This document shows, in pieces, positions 11,953-23,442 of a stretch of DNA of 64,000 nt (position 1 is the first letter of the stretch; the number at the start of each line of letters is the position of its first letter). The DNA comes from Chalara sp. BL73. Lineage: Eukaryota > Ascomycota > Leotiomycetes > Helotiales. Made by a program: the position numbers and the translations under genes. The stretch covers positions 1,674,001 through 1,738,000 of the forward strand of contig CAKJVC010000088.1 in assembly GCA_918026815.1 (NCBI GenBank), written 5' to 3'. The notes beneath the pieces were generated by a model. That model made no database searches, was not told the origin of the DNA, and saw nothing but the letters and a program-made list of their open reading frames with translations.

Positions 11953-12414
11953 GCGAGCTATACCACCTATCAAGATTCCTCAACACGCATATATATCACA
12001 CAAGCATCTTTCACGTCTCCCGAAGAGCTTCAAAAGGCCTACGCATCAAGGGCCACATCACCATCTCCATATCCAAACAGTAGAGATGTCGCTCATTCCC
12101 CAAATGCTGGTTGCACCCCGAATACCACCAACCTGCCAAGTTTTTGTCCCCGGCCCATCTCTCTTCAAACAATGACCCCAGATGAAGCACACTCTTTATA
12201 TATCTCCCTCATCCTTGTAATTGGCCCAACAAACCTCGCCAATCTCTTACTTCTCCTTGCGTGTTATGCCCTCTGGAGAATTGCGTGGACGTATCTCTGC
12301 GGCCGTGGGGAGGAAATAGTTAGAGCGGAGGAGGGGCTCTGGGTGGACGAGCTTGAGGGAGATGCACGGATATTTCTAATCGAAGAGATGGAGGAAGAAA
12401 AGAAACGCATGTGA
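11953..12414 (+). CDS. Orphan membrane protein, 5' end unresolved
   Basis: The frame is open from a TAA at 11950-11952 to the stop at 12412-12414. The only ATG that gives the membrane part is at 12172 (MTPDEAHSLYISLILVIGPT). Upstream, the same frame has protein-like, Ser/Thr/Pro-rich sequence (SFTSPEELQKAYASRATSPS) for about 70 codons without a Met. Either a spliced first exon lies further 5' or translation starts at 12172 and makes an 80-residue protein. The hydrophobic segment (about residues 8-38 from 12172) is followed by an acidic tail (IVRAEEGLWVDELEGDARIF). A competing frame at 11858-12175 ends within the ATG at 12172 (ATGA overlap), is basic and His-rich, and looks less like protein. 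No family recognised. Confidence 0.5.
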   Translation, partial: ASYTTYQDSSTRIYITQASFTSPEELQKAYASRATSPSPYPNSRDVAHSPNAGCTPNTTNLPSFCPRPISLQTMTPDEAHSLYISLILVIGPTNLANLLLLLACYALWRIAWTYLCGRGEEIVRAEEGLWVDELEGDARIFLIEEMEEEKKRM

Positions 12415-12902
12415 GTTTGGGAAGACGATAGAATTGCATAGTTGAGACAATGGTCGCGTACGAAAGAAGAAGGCATATGGTGAATTTCTGGCGCGCTTTT
12501 ATTATTTGGGAGATAACTAACCTGGGAAGTCTGTAGATTGCGGCATATGACCTGTAAATAAAAGGAAGGTTGAAAATCTTACAATAAATTAACCTTGGTA
12601 GCTCTTGCTTAAGGTACAGTAGCTTCTACTTTGCACCATATAGCATGTAAAACACTTGTACCAGATGCTTGTGGTTCTTGGAAACATGACAATTGATGAT
12701 CGTCCCCCTTGATGTCGACTACACGACACCAAGGCCATTACGACGTCAGGATACGATCCAATGTCGCTGCAGTGCGGCATACATGGATATATAGGCAGCG
12801 GTAATTGCACACGATGGCCAATATATCCCTGGCAGCAGCAAACATATAACCGATCGATATAACCTCTACTACCACTCAAATAATCCCTCTACATTCAACA
12901 AA
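12415..12902. other. Intergenic stretch
   Basis: Nothing recognisable on either strand. Confidence 0.4.
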
Positions 12903-13112
12903 ATGGGATTTACAAAAGCCGTATCTGAAAATGCGAGTCCTCATCAAGAAAATGAACCACAAAATACATCACCAGGGCCTACACTAGTGACGTATATTGG
13001 CGAGCTCCGGCGTGTCCAGATAATACATCCCAAGAAAGGCTACCCACAAATCCAGGCATTCCAGCGCGACGTGCCGTTCCCGGAGTACTCTGCTTGGGGA
13101 TACCCAAAATGA
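12903..13112 (+). CDS. Possible small hypothetical protein
   Basis: A 69-residue frame starting MGFTKAVSENASPHQENEPQ, hydrophilic, with no signal peptide or known motif. Directly after its stop another frame (13111-13195) continues with protein-like sequence (KPLLKTLLAADIEIWVVRDV), so this could be a short gene with an unseen intron, or a broken one. No family recognised. It may be chance. Confidence 0.3.
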   Translation: MGFTKAVSENASPHQENEPQNTSPGPTLVTYIGELRRVQIIHPKKGYPQIQAFQRDVPFPEYSAWGYPK

Positions 13113-13653
13113 GGAAGCCACTGCTAAAGACCTTGCTTGCCGCTGACATCGAGATCTGGGTTGTTCGTGACGTACAGGAGGCGGCGTACATCTAGTTTCT
13201 GTGCGTAGCATGGGAGAATACAATTGTGACCTTTTCTATGCTCTGGAATGGCAGGTTTAGCGAGCAGGAGTTCAGAATTGAGGATAGAAGGGGGGAAGTC
13301 TGGGGATATAGAATGTTAGTTTGCTGGGATGAGTGCAGAAGATAGGATTGTCGGTCGCGTGGAGGGAAATTGAGACAGTGTCAAATTTGGGACTAATGAC
13401 GTACAGCATGGCTGAACGGTAACAACAGACTTGATCCCATAGAACAGGACATGCCATTGTTGTATCACCGTGTCATGGTGGACTCCAAATTTGTCATTCA
13501 CAGTGGCTCCAGGACAGGAGCGCAACGGAGTGGATCAGGCTGACGCTGTAAGTGGTAACAAGAAGATCTATTTGGTTATATTCTGATGGCATAATAGCAT
13601 AACTCATAGCACATATCTCATGCCGACGTATCTTCTATGTATAGCTATGAGAT
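13113..13653. other. Region 3' of palA
   Basis: Apart from the possible continuation of the preceding small frame to 13195, no coding sequence is supportable. It should contain the 3' untranslated region of the minus-strand palA gene. Confidence 0.45.
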
Positions 13654-16363
13654 CTAGCCAAACTTAAACCCCTGGCTCGGCTCCCACTTCCCAGGCTGGG
13701 GCTGCTGATTCGGCGCTGGAGGACTGCCACCGAATTTGATACCCATCTCGGGCGTCCACATCGACGGCATGATAGGTGGGCTTTGCATAGGGGCCACAGG
13801 GGCTCGCGTCGGCACAGGAGCTGGGATGTCAGGACTCTGGTATGTCTGTGCTTGAGGGGGGTCATAGCCCTGTTGTTGGGGTGTAGTATGTGCGGCGGAT
13901 GCTGGGTGTGTGTTGTAAGTGCGGTGTTGGGACGGAGGAGGCTGTTGCAGGGAGAGATTTGATAGTGGCGGAAGAGAGAGGTCACTGGTCGGGTCAGTAT
14001 CTTGGAGCTTACATACAAGGAGGAGTTTCGCACTTTTCTAGCCTGATGGCTTCTTCCCTTCGCTCGTAGACAAAGGACTTGCACCCATCTAGGAATCGAT
14101 TCACGATCTTCATTAAATCGTTGTAGAATTTGCGTCCTACTTCTAGGTTGCTCACAATCTCCTTATATTTGAAGTAAGCATTTTCTAAGCGCTGCAGTGC
14201 TTGTTCTCGCGCTCTCGAGCTGGTATCTCCCTTCCGCGCCGCCACGAAGCTCGCATTGGCATTCTCCAGTTGAACAGTTAGTCGGTCTTGCTCCTCAGCC
14301 TCAGACTTCAAAGCATCAATTTCCACATCGTACTTCTGAAGTCGCTTCTCGAAGAAGTCCTCGAAGTGAGCTGGTACAAGTACTTGATTTTGGAATTCAC
14401 GTTCTAGTCGTGCAGCTTCAGACAGGATACTACTGTTTATATCGTCTTTCTTCGTCTTCTCCCTCAAAGCCTCGATCTTCCGCCTTCGTCTGGTCTCAAG
14501 TCGGCTCACTTCATTTAAGCTATTCCTCAACTTGCTCGCCTCTGCTTCTAGCTGAGGAGGAATCGCGACTCGGCGTGAACTAGGAACAAAGTTCCCAATA
14601 TCACGATCTGAGCTCGAGAGCACTCGGAGCATATCCTCGCATTCTCGAAACTTGCTGACAACCAATTCGTCCGAATTTGCGGCGCTCTTCAAATACCCAT
14701 CGATCTCGCCAACTTGAGCGTATAGTTTCGCTGCGGCTGTAGTTGAATTTGGTCTCGTCCATCTATCAGTACCATATTTCATCAATAGACGCTCATTTTC
14801 AGATGCTTCGGTTTTCAACAGTTCCCTTCCTTCATTGAAAATGGCTTCGTCGGATGCTTTCAACTTGGCGCTATCTGAGAAAGACCTTTGAAGGCGCGTC
14901 AGAGCGTCTGCTTGTCGTATTTCCTCCGCGTGGGAGGTGAGGGTAGGTGGTAATCCGAGAGGCTTCTCTAGGGCTTGCAGCGAGCCAGGCAGGTTCAGTG
15001 ATCGGAGGGTATCATGGATTTTCGTGGTAAGGATTTCAAGCTCATCAATGATATTCGTATTTACAAGACGATCTCTCCTTTCATCATATATACTTGCTGC
15101 GACATGAACTGCGTAAGGGACCAGTTTTTCAAAAAGGGGTGGCCCGAACTCTCCATGATCACTAATGAATGAAGCGGGCTCCGAAACTTCTTTTGGAATC
15201 TTAGGTGTCGCCATATTTGCCCGCTCAAGTGTTTTAAGCTCTGATTTAGGCGGTACGGGACCTGCGAGATTAGCATTTTATCTAAGAGCCAGTGCTCAAG
15301 TAGGACTCACTAAGATAGATCAAGTCGTTATCTTTTTCTGCTCTTTTAAGATCCTCGGTCACTTTATTTTTCAATCCGTTCAGATCACCAAGAACGATTT
15401 TATTCAAGTATCTAGCTTCCTTCAACGCCTCGTTAACGCATGCGATGCTGTCTCGTAATCTTGCGACTTCCTCGCCATATTTCCGCTTCTCAAGACAGTC
15501 ACAGGCCTGCCTAAACTGAGCGGCAGCGGCAAAATGATGATGCTTTGCTGTTGTATGATGTATCCAATCTGAACTTATTGCTTGACTCTTCACACCCCAA
15601 TCTCCGGCCGCCGCATAAAGATCCGAGACCCTGGCTGCCAGTTTTGCGATCGATGCATCCTTGTATCCATCCATTACAGCTTTCTGCCAGAAACATTCTT
15701 GTGCTTGCGCCAGAAGCAAATTCAAAATGGACTCTAAAGTTGCATCGTCCATATCTTCAGGTGGCGATGCCCGCATCTCTGGTATGATTGCTGTTTTCAG
15801 ATGTGAGATAACACCCGCCCCTTGGCAATAATAGTTGCTCGCAGATCTTAGACCTTCCGTTGTGCCACGGTTGGAGGCAATGGCTAACTGGGAATACAAA
15901 GCTGCAAGGTTGTACAGCACGTTTGCCAGTTCGAATTTAAGATTATTCTCGGATATCGGCCTCTCTGTATTGTAGCCTAATGATGGATACCACGTAAAGT
16001 CCGCACCAATCTGTCATCTAATCAGTTCCGTGTCTCAATAATATGCCTGCAGGAAACATGCATCTATGGGGAATTTTCCACCCATCCAAGTAAGCTGGCC
16101 GGCATATGCCTCTATCTTTTTGATTCCACTAGTATGAGGCTCCCTGACGTTGACCGCATCCTTTCGCAAGGAATCGATGACCTCAAGGTCCTGTTTGAAC
16201 ATATCTGGGTGCTGGTCATATTTGTTGGAGATGTATTGTTTAATGGCGGCAGAGAGGGCAAGGTTGGTGGTTTTCCGGAATGGCAAGAAGAGGATGTTGC
16301 TGAACAAGTTAGCATCTAATGCATACAGCAATTTTCAAGCATCTGGGTCATTTACCTGGCCAT
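13654..16363 (-). CDS. palA: PalA/Rim20, BRO1-domain protein of the alkaline pH (PacC/Rim101) pathway
   Basis: PalA/Rim20 binds the PacC/Rim101 transcription factor and ESCRT-III (Vps32/Snf7) at endosome-associated sites, and so allows PacC processing at alkaline pH. Five exons (16356-16363, 16062-16299, 15311-16010, 14034-15261, 13654-13984) splice in phase to 834 residues, the usual length. The first coding exon is only 8 nt (ATGGCCAG); splicing gives MASNILFLPFRKT, the family start. The BRO1 domain spans about 1-370 (KYDQHPDMFK, WIHHTTAKHHHFAAAAQ, CLEKRKYGEEVARL). A coiled, LYPxL-binding V-domain covers about 375-720 (NLPGSLQALEKPLGLPPTL, NAYFKYKEIVSNLEVGRKFY). A Pro/Gln-rich tail ends WEPSQGFKFG. 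The second intron (16011-16061) appears to be GC-AG, because no GT donor keeps the frame. The last donor (GTGCGA) is the least certain. Confidence 0.95.
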
Positions 16364-17594
16364 GTTGAAGTCAAAAAGATCTTCACTAGTGTTTGGCGGG
16401 GTTATTTACGCGTTCTTGGTCGAGGCCACGATTTACGTCAGTGAGGTCATATCAAAGACAAGGCAGGGTTAAGGCATTCATTCAGGCATCAGAAAGCTTA
16501 AGCGTCAGTAGAACTTAGGCGCTTCCCACTAGCATCACCCATGCATCGCTCATCACTACTGTAAGTCTCCTGGCCCATATTTTGGACCAAAATGAGCAGT
16601 TTCATCTTTTTCTTTTTTTAAAATTATTTTTGGACCAAGTGTCTATCTTGGCTCAATAGTAGATCACGTGTCGGGTAGCACTCTCCCTCCACCTCTGTCC
16701 TTCATAAGAGCTTTCCCGTCACCACCTATTTCGCCACTGTACTCGTCTCACCTGCATCCATCAGCCTTCTTGCAGTAGCTTTGGTAATACAAGTTGCAAA
16801 CGGACCGTCCCACTTAGTATTATTCGGATCATCGCTGGGCTGACGCTCAAATGCCGAAGGATAGATGAGCAGGCTCCTATCGAGTCGCACGGCGGTTGCA
16901 TTCATGCAGCAGTTGGGAAATGAACTTGCTATTCCCACGATAGCGTAATCACCCGGCGGATTGGATTGGATTCCACCGTTGAGACTGCCAAATAGATTGG
17001 AACGCAGGCATGTATGTACAGCACTCGAAGGGGTCGTTTTGTTTCTGTTCTGCTGTGGCTGCAAGCCCCGCAATACTGCCAAAAAATGGTAAATCTTCAA
17101 ACAGCCTCAAGAACTGGAATGCCATTCTCCTATTTTGAACCCCTCTTGATTCGTCTGTTCTGTTATCCACCTCGTCGCCGTTGACATGATCTGCTCTGCC
17201 TCGTCGGCGGCGGGTTGCGCCAAAAGTAAGGATCGCTAACCAAGACTCTACATTGGGAGGGCTTCAAATTACCCGCTGATAATACTTATATGACATACCT
17301 AAGGTAGGTAGGCAGGTAGGTGGCCTCATCTGGAATATAATACAAAAGTCCAACATTCAATTTCTGTGGGGTGGCCCACGAGGTAACCCAGTGTATTAAA
17401 TATGAAGGGAAAATTCGACCAGCGATCACCCATCACTCATGATTCATGTCCCTTCCCGATCCAAACCCGCAAAAATGCCATTCTCCTCTCCACCTTGAAA
17501 TTCTTACCTTTGTCTTTTCTCTCTCTTTCTCTTTTCCTCTGCGCGTGCCTCTACTTTTCTTTTTGTCAATCTACATTCCTTTACACGTTTCTGA
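16364..17594. other. Intergenic stretch with a weak minus-strand coding candidate
   Basis: Two overlapping minus-strand frames (16726-17100 and 16949-17170) hold some protein-like sequence (NPPGDYAIVGIASSFPNCC, ATCITKATARRLMDAGET), but I could not splice them or recognise a family; a decayed fragment is possible. A short GGTA-type microsatellite lies at about 17302-17320. Just upstream of the glycosyltransferase, 17500-17575 is strongly pyrimidine-rich (repeated CTTT/CTCT), as in many fungal core promoters and 5' leaders. Confidence 0.45.
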
Positions 17595-19220
17595 ATGCAT
17601 TCGCCAATCATGGGCGCGTCTGTGAAGTCTGGGAATAAGATTCTCAACACCCGCAACCCTTTTGCTCGAGTACTCGGCCTCACTATCTTTTGCCTGCTGT
17701 TTTTTATATTCACTCTCCGCCCAACGGCCGATGCCAATTCAAATATAAATCAGCATTTGAGGACCTCGGCCGCTTCTCCAATAGCAGCTGCGGATTCAGA
17801 CGCCGGGTCGAAGCCGGCAACAGAACGATTGCCGGATTGTGCCATTGACGCAGCGCGTTTGCAGTCCCTGAGAAGCAAATATAAGTTGGGGGATAATATT
17901 GAATATGGGCAGCGACATATAAATATCAGGCGTGAGGACATCCCGCGAAAGCCTTTGACATCGATTCATTCCGATCTTTTCCCAGAGGACTTTGAGGTCG
18001 TGGATATCTCGAACCCGCCATCGTCTTCCACATGCTGGAAAGCACTTGAAATACCGGTTCCAAAATCTCCTTATCCAAAGACCGTCAATGCTTCAGACCT
18101 TCTCTTTGGAATCTCCACTACATACAAGCGCCTCTATGACGAAAAAATAAGTCCAATCAAGGAATGGGCGCATTGGTTGACAGATGGAAATGGGAAATCA
18201 AATGGTGCAGGGCTGATCCTTCGGCTCATCGATGCGTCCGAGGAGCAATTGAATACTACTCGCCAGGACTTGGCTGATGCAGGAATCGACGTCAAGGTCT
18301 TCAACACCGAAAGCTCTATTGAGATGGCGAAACGTTATCTCTCTTTGTTGCCAGCCTTATATTATGATCACCAAGAGAAGTCAAGAAAATGGTTGGTTAT
18401 GTGCGATGACGACACCTTTTTTCCATCTATGCATCGCCTTCTTGACCAGCTATCCTCCTATAATCATGAGGCTGATCTGTATATTGGAACCTTGTCTGAA
18501 GACGTAAACAACATCCAACGACACGGCTCTCAAGCTTTTGGTGGCGCTGGCGTATTCTTCACTGCACATCTTGCAGGCGTCGTGACCCAGAACTATGAGT
18601 CATGCTCGACTCCTAAAAAGATTCAAGAAGCGAATTCTGGATGGGGCCCGCAAGGAGATATCCTCCTTCGTAAATGTGTCTACGAGAACACGGAGGTCAG
18701 ACTTACGCTTCTCCGTGATCTACACCAGCTGGACTTCACTGGCGATGCATCAGGATTTTACGAATCTGGCATTGCACCTCTATCTTTGCACCATTTCAAA
18801 GGAGGTATCTGGCACGAAGCGGAGCCATATCAAGGTGCCAAGATAAATCATGCTTGCGGAGAAGATTGTTTTCTACAACGTTTCATCTTTGCTGATGAAT
18901 TTATTGTCACTAATGGATATTCGGTTGCTTACTATCCGGGTGGCGTTACATTCGATGTGAATCAGATGGAAAGGACATTCCATGCGTTGCCGGACGACTA
19001 TGGCTGGAACATGGACTTCATGCTTGGGCCTGGGCGGCAAAGCTTGGCAGAAACTGGACGGAAGGTCGCATGGGAATTAAAGGAGAGCGAGCAGCAGGAC
19101 GATGGGAGCGTGAGACAAATTTATGTTCGACACTTCAATGACTGGCGATGGAGGGAAAGCCCTGGTGGAACAGAGATGTTCAAGCTTGATGGCATTGTTG
19201 AATTAATCTGGGTCCCTTGA
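17595..19220 (+). CDS. Type II membrane glycosyltransferase, GT31/Fringe-like (DUF604)
   Basis: A single exon of 541 residues. A short cytosolic tail is followed by one membrane anchor at about residues 26-42 (VLGLTIFCLLFFIFTL), then a Ser/Ala-rich stem and a large lumenal domain, the layout of a Golgi glycosyltransferase. The catalytic domain holds the metal-binding Asp triad at residues 271-273 (WLVMCDDDTFF), followed by LYIGTLSED, FGGAGVFFTAHLAG, GWGPQGDILLRKCV and HHFKGGIWHEAEPY, matching fungal DUF604/GT31 proteins related to Fringe and core-1 galactosyltransferases. The sugar donor and acceptor cannot be read from sequence. A second in-frame ATG at 17616 (MGASVKSG) would shorten the cytosolic tail by 7 residues and is equally plausible. 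Confidence 0.88.
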   Translation: MHSPIMGASVKSGNKILNTRNPFARVLGLTIFCLLFFIFTLRPTADANSNINQHLRTSAASPIAAADSDAGSKPATERLPDCAIDAARLQSLRSKYKLGDNIEYGQRHINIRREDIPRKPLTSIHSDLFPEDFEVVDISNPPSSSTCWKALEIPVPKSPYPKTVNASDLLFGISTTYKRLYDEKISPIKEWAHWLTDGNGKSNGAGLILRLIDASEEQLNTTRQDLADAGIDVKVFNTESSIEMAKRYLSLLPALYYDHQEKSRKWLVMCDDDTFFPSMHRLLDQLSSYNHEADLYIGTLSEDVNNIQRHGSQAFGGAGVFFTAHLAGVVTQNYESCSTPKKIQEANSGWGPQGDILLRKCVYENTEVRLTLLRDLHQLDFTGDASGFYESGIAPLSLHHFKGGIWHEAEPYQGAKINHACGEDCFLQRFIFADEFIVTNGYSVAYYPGGVTFDVNQMERTFHALPDDYGWNMDFMLGPGRQSLAETGRKVAWELKESEQQDDGSVRQIYVRHFNDWRWRESPGGTEMFKLDGIVELIWVP

Positions 19221-20771
19221 ACGACATTGGTGACAAATCAATTTTGGCTCGAACAAAATGACTTATTTGGAGACTTGCTTACGGTTCATTTCTTGCATAT
19301 AGACGATGCTTTGCTGACCGAGCCTGGGACGGATCTATGGGACTGTACTGGTAGGCGTTTGGATGTTATGGGAGATGGCTCCACGTGATTGACCAGGCGC
19401 TTGGTACGAATAGAGTGGTTTTAAGCAATTACCGACATAGCTTCAGGGCATGAGCAAATGGATTGGCAATGGATCCAAAAATCTTACTTAGGCATCAATA
19501 TAAGCGGTGCATCATTATTTTCCTCCCCCAACCTCGATTTTTTTGGGAATTTTTTTTTTAGAGCGGTCTTGCCACTTTGCCTCTAAGAGTAGTCTCACTT
19601 TCCTGAACACACAAGTGAATTCTGTACTGCTCTCAAATCACGGCTCTTAATCACACGGAGGACATGCGTCGGCTAATAGAAAGTTTCCTCGAATGCACAA
19701 AGTAGGATATTCATAAATTAATTTCTCCTGAATAATCTACACTCTTGTCTTAGCATGTGAATCAATACTCCAGTTCAGATTCAGATCACGTGATAACAAT
19801 TCTCTTATATATTACAACTCTCTTTCCATCTCGATAATTTGATAATGAATTAGGGCTTCCTGTCCCGCTAAACCAATAGTGCGTAAAATATTGAACAGGC
19901 AGGCTGGACAAGATTTGCCAGCCATCGAGTCACGGAAGCTGGCATTTCCAAGGCTCACTCTCGGCGCGCGGTGTCCCAATCCCTCCTCGCGTTAACACCC
20001 GCCTTCTGTCTAAACCGCCACTATTGAATCCTTCCACCCTATGCTTGGAACGCGTTTACGATTCGATAAATTAGGCGCACGTTCCAACCAAAATTCCAAG
20101 TCGCTGCGCAATTTACGATATTGATTTTAAAGCATAGGGACTTTGGGGGGGGCTCTGGTTTTGAGCCTGTGTAAAGCTTGATCAAGTGAACAAGAGGAAA
20201 GTCAACACCGATAACTTGACGGAGCGGGAAGGAATTTGGCACGAAGGTTGGCCGCTAAACCGCCGGCGCATTAATCTGTTCTCGAAATCCTTCCCCATCA
20301 CGAGAACAGTCGATCGCTAAGCCCTACACGCAGGAGAACACATCAGTACCCCGCCGGACACATCCGTTGACCTTCCTTATTGCTCTTTGTCACCAAAGTC
20401 CCGGTAGGCCAGTGCCTCCAAACAACAGTATGTGCCGGCCTAGATTTGCTCCGATTGGGTAGTAGTGCCTAGAAAAAGCCGCTGCACAAAAATGAGGTAG
20501 GGTAGCACGATACGACCGTGTCGGGCGCATATTAATATAGCGCCTCACTTTCACATGGTTGAACTAGGAGCTGAAGTTGACATCTTGACTGCAACGTGCA
20601 AGACTGGGGTTGTCCGTGAAATACATATGCTGCACACCCTCCTTCATTGAGAAGGTTTGTTGTGTCCAAGTTGCTTTCCCTCGCGCTTCAGCCTTGGGCG
20701 CGATTGGAACATTTCCCCTAACTACTAGTCATTCTTTAACTGGTCGTCTACTGGTCGGAATCGTCTCTAAA
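19221..20771. other. Intergenic stretch
   Basis: No supportable gene. It contains short poly-T and poly-G tracts (about 19537-19560 and 20143-20152) and an ATTAATATA TATA-like site near 20531-20539 upstream of the GMC gene. Confidence 0.45.
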
Positions 20772-22857
20772 ATGCATTTTGTTCTTTGTTTGGGTCTAAT
20801 CTCAAGTCTGGTGAACACAGGGCTTGCGATGCAAGTTTCCCGTCCCGTCATATTCTGTAGTCTCTTAATCAAAAGAGATATCAGCTGACTCAAATAGAGC
20901 TTTACCAAATACTGATTTTAACGCTCACGCCGAAGCAAAGAGACAGGATGCAACGACATGGTTGCCAACCTATGATTACGTGGTAGTGGGCTCTGGACCA
21001 GGTGGTGGTCCGTTGGCTGCTCGTCTAGCTATCGCTGGCTTCTCGGTTCTGCTGATTGATGCTGGAGACGATCAAGGCAACACTGATGAAGTGAAGGTGC
21101 CTGCTCTTCATATGGTATCGATAGAATTCCCGAACACGAAATGGGATTACTTTGTGAATCATTTCCCGACCCTGGAACGCCAGAAACAAGATACGAAAAT
21201 GACATGGCGTCTTCCCTCCGGCGAGTTATATGTGGGAAAGGATGCACCCACAGGATCAGAACCTTTGGGAATATTGTATCCCCGAGCTGGGACGCTTGGT
21301 GGATGCTCTAGTCACAATGCTCTTATCACAGTATATCCCCATGACAGCGATTGGTCAGCCTTGCAAACGCTGACCGGCGATGCTTCCTGGTCTCCAGCAA
21401 ATATGAGGAAATACTTTCAGAAGCTAGAAAGTAACCGATATCTTCCAAGTAGCATCATTGGCCATGGATATACTGGTTGGCTAGGGACTGCTCTCACAAG
21501 CCTGTCTCTAGTAATCACCGACTTCAAGGTTATCTCACTGATTATTGCTGCTGCAAGTGCCGCAGGGCAGAGCTTGATTGGCCTTCTCCTCGGCACCGTG
21601 GCAGGCCTAGGACAGGTATTGATTCAAGATGTAAATGCGCCCGGCCAGGCATCAACCACAGGTCTCTATCAGGTCCCATTATCCATGGCATCAGAGACTC
21701 GCAGTGGCTCTCGAAATTTTGTAATTGATACTGCGAATGCTTTGAATTCTGATGGGACGAAGAAATACCATTTGGATATTCGTCTCAATACTTTGGTGAC
21801 TAAAGTTCGCTTTATTCAGAATGGAGTAACGCCAAAAGCTGTAGGCGTGGATTTCTTGGATGGAAAGAGTCTTTATCGAGCAGACCCAAGGTCAGGATCT
21901 GCCTCACCAACAGGATCAGGAAGTGTAAATGTCACTCGGGAAGTAATTCTGTCTGCTGGTGCATTCAATACACCCCAACTTTTAAAACTGTCTGGAGTAG
22001 GACCAACCACAGAGCTCTCGCAATTTGGCATTCCGACTATCGTCAATCTTCCAGGAGTTGGCACAAACCTTCAGGACCGATATGAGAACACAGTCATTGG
22101 GGAAACCACGTCAGACTTCAGCTTAACTTCTGAATGCACATTCGTCGAAACACTTCCAGATCCCTGTCTCGAACGATGGAAGAACGGTGTGGGACCCATT
22201 ACCAAAGGCACATACGCCACAAATGGCATCGCTCTCGGCATAATCCGTAAATCATCCACTTCGTCTGGCGAACCAGATCTCTTTATTAGCGGCGCTCCAG
22301 CAAATTTCAGAGGATACTATCCCGGTATTGCTCGTGATTCCCTAAAAGACAAAAGACATTGGTCCTGGATCACACTGAAAGCACACACGGGCAACAATGC
22401 AGGAACGGTAAAGCTCCGTTCCGCAGACCCGCGTGACACGCCGCTGATAAACTTCAACTACTTCGACACAGGCGTCACTACCAGCAGTGCAGATGCGAAA
22501 GATGTGCAAGCTCTCTATGAAGGCATCTTGTACTCCCGCAGAGCCTTCGATGTACTGCTCCCACTGGATGGGGATTTCACCGAAGTCTGGCCCGGGCCAA
22601 ACATCACCGCCGAAGCGGATGTGAAAAACTGGATTAAGAACGAAGCCTGGGGCCATCATGCCAGTTGCACATGTCCGATCGGGGCGGACAGCGATCCGCT
22701 GGCGGTGCTGGATAGCAAGTTTAGGGTGCGGGGAACGCAGGGGTTGCGGGTCGTGGACGCAAGCGTTTTCCCCAAGATACCAGGGTTCTACATTGCATTG
22801 CCAATTTATATAGTGAGTGAGAAGGCGGCGGATGTTATTATCGCGGATGCCGCCTAG
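20772..22857 (+). CDS. Secreted GMC-family FAD oxidoreductase
   Basis: The best model has exon 1 at 20772-20841 and exon 2 at 20885-22857, with a 43-nt intron (GTCCCG...ATCAG) that is in phase, giving 680 residues. The donor is weak and the exact junction is uncertain. Exon 1 encodes a signal peptide (MHFVLCLGLISSLVNTGLA). The ADP-binding motif is at about residues 55-66 (YVVVGSGPGGGPLAARLA). GMC signatures follow: RAGTLGGCSSHNALI, VILSAGAFNTPQLLKLSGVG and GTNLQDRYE. The C-terminal domain carries WGHHASCTCPIGAD with the first catalytic His near 614-615. In FPKIPGFYIALPIYIVSEKA the position normally holding the second catalytic His/Asn appears to be Tyr. The family oxidises alcohols, sugars or aryl-alcohols; substrate unknown. 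No clear partner gene adjoins it. Confidence 0.88.
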
Positions 22858-23442
22858 GGTAGGCAAAGGATTCAGCGAGGCAGAGATGAATGAATGACAG
22901 GGCAGGACTTAATATTTGGTGAAGGGAATGATTAACTTGAGGAACACATCACCGGTTATAGTACATATATGTAAGCCAGGCACGAAGTTAAAAGTAAAAA
23001 ATATTACAGCTACTAAGTTCCAGAGCAACCCGCTATGTTCGCCAAAAAATGTGTTTATATGCTCGACTGCCCGCATGGGATGATTGTTTCTTCCCAGCCT
23101 GTGAAGGTTTCTAAGTCTCAGGTGAATTCTGTCGGGGCTGATACCTTTGATAGTATCTGACAGCAAGGCCCAAGCTGAAGTTACCAATGAGTATCACCAT
23201 ATATCCTTTGCTCATCTCTTAGATTGTGATATCCGCTGAATTCTTGGTGTGCTATACCAAATAGCTCATCCCATCACGCCTCCTCCAATTCGAAAACTCT
23301 CTATCGCTGCGTGTTGTTTGCCGCGCCGGGCAAATATCCCTTCTCCACCTCTCAGGTGTTCCTACGCTCTACGTGAGCGCGTCTGTCACACGTCAGCTCC
23401 GCCCCTCGTACCATCCAAACAAGCCATGCCCAACGAACCTCC
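22858..23442. other. Intergenic stretch
   Basis: Lies between the GMC gene and the 3' end of the next minus-strand gene. No supportable gene. Confidence 0.45.

Noticed and set aside
13635..14084. 149-residue minus-strand frame at the palA 3' end
   Set aside because: It is the wrong frame through palA intron 4 and exon 5. The frame ending WEPSQGFKFG matches the family.
22342..22866. 174-residue minus-strand frame overlapping the GMC gene
   Set aside because: Shadow of the GMC C-terminal exon; no family features.
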